The notes under the pieces: generated by a model
What the model was told of the DNA's origin: nothing
Seen by the model: the letters and a program-made list of their open reading frames with translations, nothing else
Database searches by the model: none
Source of the DNA: Motilimonas sp. E26
Lineage (GTDB): Bacteria; Pseudomonadota; Gammaproteobacteria; Enterobacterales; CBDFNC01
NCBI RefSeq assembly: GCF_021278025.1
Contig: NZ_JAIBHJ010000003.1
Location: 1-64,000 of the forward strand
DNA: 64,000 bases
Reading direction: 5' to 3'
Shown: positions 61,777 to 64,000 of the stretch, piece after piece
How the letters are laid out: each line of letters starts with the position of its first letter
Position numbering within the stretch: position 1 is the stretch's first letter
Made by a program: the position numbers and the translations under genes

Positions 61777-62637
61777 CTATGTTGAGGGCGCTAAGGCTAA
61801 CACCGCATCAATATCTTGTGCGTGATGGCGCTCTGCCAACATTTCCCAAGGCTCACCCCAAGTGCGGTTGACTATTTTACCTCGTTGTACGGCTGGGCGG
61901 TCGGCAATTTGCTTCGCCCATCGTTGCAAATTAGAGTAGCTTTCAACGTCTAAAAAGGTGGCCGCATCGTATATGTTGCCTAGCGCTAAGTTGCCATACC
62001 AAGGCCAAACAGCCATGTCGGCAATGCTGTACTCGTCGCCGGCGATATAGCTCTGCTTAGCCAGCTGCTTGTCAAGCAAGTCTAATTGCCGCTTGGTTTC
62101 CATGGCAAAGCGGTTAATTGGGTATTCAAGCTTTTCTGGCGCATAGGCGTAAAAATGGCCAAAGCCACCGCCGAGATAAGGCGCAGAGCCTTGTAGCCAA
62201 AACAACCAGTTCATTACTTGGGTGCGTGCAGCTAAGTCTTTCGGTAAAAAATGGCCAAATTTTTCGGCCAGATAAAGCAAAATTGCGCCTGACTCAAACA
62301 CATTAATTGGGGTTGGGATTGAAGTATCGAGTAGGGCTGGGATCTTGGAATTAGGGTTAATATCAACAAAGCCTGATGAGAATTGGTCACCGTCACCAAT
62401 TTTTATTAAATGGGCATCGTATTCAGCAGCCGTTTCACCCAGTGCGAGTAACTCTTCCAACATAATAGTCACTTTTTGGCCATTGGGCGTGCCCATGGAA
62501 TAGAGCTGCAGTGAATGTTTACCTTTGGGGAGTGTTTGCTCGTGTCTCGCGCCTGCTGTAGGGCGATTAATGCTGGCCCAAGTGCCGCCATTATCACTTT
62601 CTTGTGTCCAAACTTTTGCTGGAACATAACTTGCCAT
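61777..62637 (-). CDS. yghU: Glutathione-dependent disulfide-bond oxidoreductase YghU
   Basis: 286 residues. It opens Y-V-P-A-K-V-W and carries the YghU-type long N-terminal extension before the thioredoxin-like half (Q-L-Y-S-M-G-T-P-N-G-Q-K-V-T). The Thr-Pro-Asn of T-P-N-G binds glutathione. The C-terminal domain has S-I-A-D-M-A-V-W-P-W. Nu-class GST with strong disulfide reductase activity in E. coli. Confidence 0.92.
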   Translation of the reverse strand: MASYVPAKVWTQESDNGGTWASINRPTAGARHEQTLPKGKHSLQLYSMGTPNGQKVTIMLEELLALGETAAEYDAHLIKIGDGDQFSSGFVDINPNSKIPALLDTSIPTPINVFESGAILLYLAEKFGHFLPKDLAARTQVMNWLFWLQGSAPYLGGGFGHFYAYAPEKLEYPINRFAMETKRQLDLLDKQLAKQSYIAGDEYSIADMAVWPWYGNLALGNIYDAATFLDVESYSNLQRWAKQIADRPAVQRGKIVNRTWGEPWEMLAERHHAQDIDAVLALAPST

Positions 62638-62726
62638 AATGTTGTTTCCTCTGTTTATTTTCCATTGTTGTGCACCGCTTTTCTAACAACCTAGCATAAC
62701 TGAGTCTGAAAAAAGTTCGAAAAATA

Positions 62727-62754
62727 CTTGAAAATATTTTACGTGCCCCTAGAT
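62727..62754 (+). promoter_or_regulatory. Sigma-32 heat-shock promoter of hsp20
   Basis: CTTGAA (62727-62732), a 13-base spacer, then CCCCTAGAT (62746-62754) match the sigma-32 consensus CTTGAA / CCCCATnT with normal spacing. Confidence 0.7.
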
Positions 62755-62840
62755 AAATGGGTGAGGAGAGATGCTCAAATAATGAGACTGCCTCAAATTA
62801 ATTGCTTTTGTTTTATATTGCTTCTAATGGAGGATGTATT
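62755..62840 (+). promoter_or_regulatory. Candidate ROSE-type RNA thermometer in the hsp20 leader
   Basis: TTGCT (62818-62822) can pair with the AGGA of the ribosome site (62831-62834) with one bulged G, the diagnostic ROSE feature. An upstream hairpin (GAGG...CTCA-AATAA-TGAG...CCTC) precedes it. Length about 85 bases fits ROSE elements before small heat-shock genes. Confidence 0.55.
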
Positions 62841-63302
62841 ATGAACCCAGTTGATTTAACCCCACTTTACCGCAGCAGCATTGGTTTTGATCGCTTAGGT
62901 GCGTTAATTGATAATGCACTAGCGTCTGATCACGCATCAGTTGGCTACCCGCCCTACAATATTGAGGTGCTTGATGAAAATCGTTATGCGATAACCGTTG
63001 CTGTAGCGGGTTTTACCGAGGATGAGCTCGATATTCAGGTTGAAAAAAATGTACTCACTATCTGCGGTAAAAAGCCTAATAAGGAAGAGCGAAAATATTT
63101 ATACCAAGGTATCGCAAACCGAAGTTTTGAGCGTAAATTTAATTTAGCGGATTTTGTTAAAGTAACAGGCGCAGACCTGAATAACGGACTACTGATGATC
63201 AGTTTAGTGAAGGAAATTCCTGAAGCGATGAAGCCTAAAACTATCATGATCAACCAAAAGCAGCCTGCTTTAGAGCATGCAGCTGAAGATAACGCTGCTT
63301 AA
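62841..63302 (+). CDS. Small heat-shock protein, Hsp20/IbpA family
   Basis: 153 residues from ATG 62841 (GGAGG upstream; an in-frame codon at 62802 lies in the leader). The alpha-crystallin domain has P-P-Y-N-I-E-V-L-D-E-N-R-Y-A-I-T-V-A-V-A-G-F and the Y-L-Y-Q-G-I-A-N-R-S-F-E-R-K-F-N-L-A-D loop. IbpA-type holdase that binds aggregating proteins. A probable sigma-32 promoter, ROSE-like leader and own terminator surround it. Confidence 0.93.
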   Translation: MNPVDLTPLYRSSIGFDRLGALIDNALASDHASVGYPPYNIEVLDENRYAITVAVAGFTEDELDIQVEKNVLTICGKKPNKEERKYLYQGIANRSFERKFNLADFVKVTGADLNNGLLMISLVKEIPEAMKPKTIMINQKQPALEHAAEDNAA

Positions 63303-63312
63303 TCTTGTTATT

Positions 63313-63332
63313 AAGGCTCCGCAAGGAGCCTT
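63313..63332 (+). terminator. Rho-independent terminator of hsp20
   Basis: AAGGCTCC pairs with GGAGCCTT over eight bases with a GCAA tetraloop, followed by ATTGTC (short U-run). Confidence 0.8.
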
Positions 63333-63582
63333 ATTGTCATCTTCTCTTCTTGCTAATGCCTTACCAATTTTTCTGTTTGTGGATTTGAATTTGTGACCCT
63401 GGTTCGGTAACTATCTCTTAAACTGGTGGCCGCGGTGTATTGGTTGGAGCGCTAAAGCTTCATTGGTGTACTTAGCGTTAAATCGTAATATAGTATTAAT
63501 TTGCCTAAGAAATAATTGGCTCATTTCCTAATCTCAGTGCTTGCATTGTATGTTCTAAAATTTGTTATTTGTAGAGGTATAA

Positions 63583-64000
63583 ATGAAAAAGGTTATTTTA
63601 TTAATCGCGCTTGCAGTGCTTAGCTCTGGTGTTAGGGCGAGTGAAGAGAAGCAAGCGGCATTGACGATTAAAAGCATTGCAAGTGACGACAGAAATATGC
63701 CTGTCGAGGTGTATTATTGGTATCCGACAGATGCAAAAGCAACGAATTACGTTTTTGGCAACGGCAAGGTTTTTGAAGCGGTCGACACCAACCTAAACGC
63801 TCCAATTTCTTTGGGTAAGTATCCCGTTGTACTTTTGTCCCATGGTGGAACGCGTTCTTCATTTTATCATACTGGTTGGATTGCATCAGCACTGGCGGAA
63901 AAAGGCTATATTGTTATCGCACCTAAGCCACCTTCTGCTGCTGAGATAACGCCTGATTTGGCCGTGGATGAAATAGCACATAGGGTGAGTGATTTAACCC
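63583..64000 (+). CDS. Secreted alpha/beta hydrolase (predicted dienelactone-hydrolase-like), cut by the window end
   Basis: 139 residues are visible from ATG 63583 (AGAGG upstream). A signal peptide (V-I-L-L-I-A-L-A-V-L-S-S-G-V-R-A) is followed by the opening strands of an alpha/beta hydrolase: V-E-V-Y-Y-W-Y-P-T, then Y-P-V-V-L-L-S-H-G-G-T-R-S-S-F (oxyanion region) and A-E-K-G-Y-I-V-I-A-P. The nucleophile and catalytic Asp/His lie beyond the window. The start is similar to the predicted dienelactone hydrolase (PAF-AH-like) group. Confidence 0.75.
   Translation, partial: MKKVILLIALAVLSSGVRASEEKQAALTIKSIASDDRNMPVEVYYWYPTDAKATNYVFGNGKVFEAVDTNLNAPISLGKYPVVLLSHGGTRSSFYHTGWIASALAEKGYIVIAPKPPSAAEITPDLAVDEIAHRVSDLT

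Overview
The window comes from a moderately AT-rich gammaproteobacterium, most likely a marine-type member of Alteromonadales (Shewanella/Motilimonas-like). This is judged from gene content and order: a long-form pstC-pstA-pstB-phoU operon divergent from ppk1, a speA-speB pair, FabV as enoyl reductase, the ybbP-ybbA/tesA divergon, and lineage-typical DUF3541, DUF3080 and DUF6482 proteins. No rRNA, tRNA, CRISPR array or complete insertion sequence was seen.

Region 1 (1-7.4 kb) is a scrambled accessory locus of type VI secretion (T6SS) type. It holds at least five related membrane proteins or remnants (1-234, 2125-3405, 3554-4119 broken, 4322-5296, 5990-6955) and a more distant relative (497-1609). 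They share a C-terminal signature (W-x-x-[IL]-Q-x-[YF]-M-D, then P-L-P-D-x-P, and in most copies N-P-R-Y-W-R). Between them lie an internal piece of vgrG, three unexplained gene tails directly upstream of paralogues, a 150-bp direct repeat, and REP-like palindromes with a decayed REP-associated transposase. The layout resembles an array of orphan immunity-type genes left by repeated effector-module replacement. One paralogue (2125-3405) is fused to a zinc ribbon and ankyrin-type repeats.

Region 2 (7.5-9.4 kb) carries three small accessory genes: a zinc-ribbon/DMP19-like protein, a VOC-fold protein and a DUF7000 protein. Region 3 (9.5-21.2 kb) is core metabolism: trhP with an upstream FNR-type palindrome, then a phosphate cluster made of a Na/Pi symporter, ppk1 and pstCAB-phoU. 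A good Pho box with -10 precedes pstC; no pstS is present here.

Region 4 (21.3-48.3 kb) is mostly housekeeping and stress genes: an HD-GYP sensor, fabV, two AraC-type regulators, an OpgC-like acyltransferase, RhlE, a CaCA exchanger, an AEC carrier, a BCCT transporter, a GT2-VTT-GT39 envelope-glycosylation operon, the ohrR/ohr-doxX peroxide module with two inverted operators, rnk, an isochorismatase-fold protein and a Cys-rich YidD.

Region 5 (48.7-51.7 kb) is a second mobile-DNA patch: an intact REP-associated tyrosine transposase, several copies of its probable cognate repeat, a captured 68-bp piece of the neighbouring ybbP gene, a decayed group II intron end and a GFA-family gene. Region 6 (51.7-64 kb) returns to core genes: ybbP-ybbA, tesA, speA, speB, several secreted proteins, yghU, a heat-shock hsp20 gene with a sigma-32 promoter and a candidate ROSE RNA thermometer, and the start of a secreted alpha/beta hydrolase.
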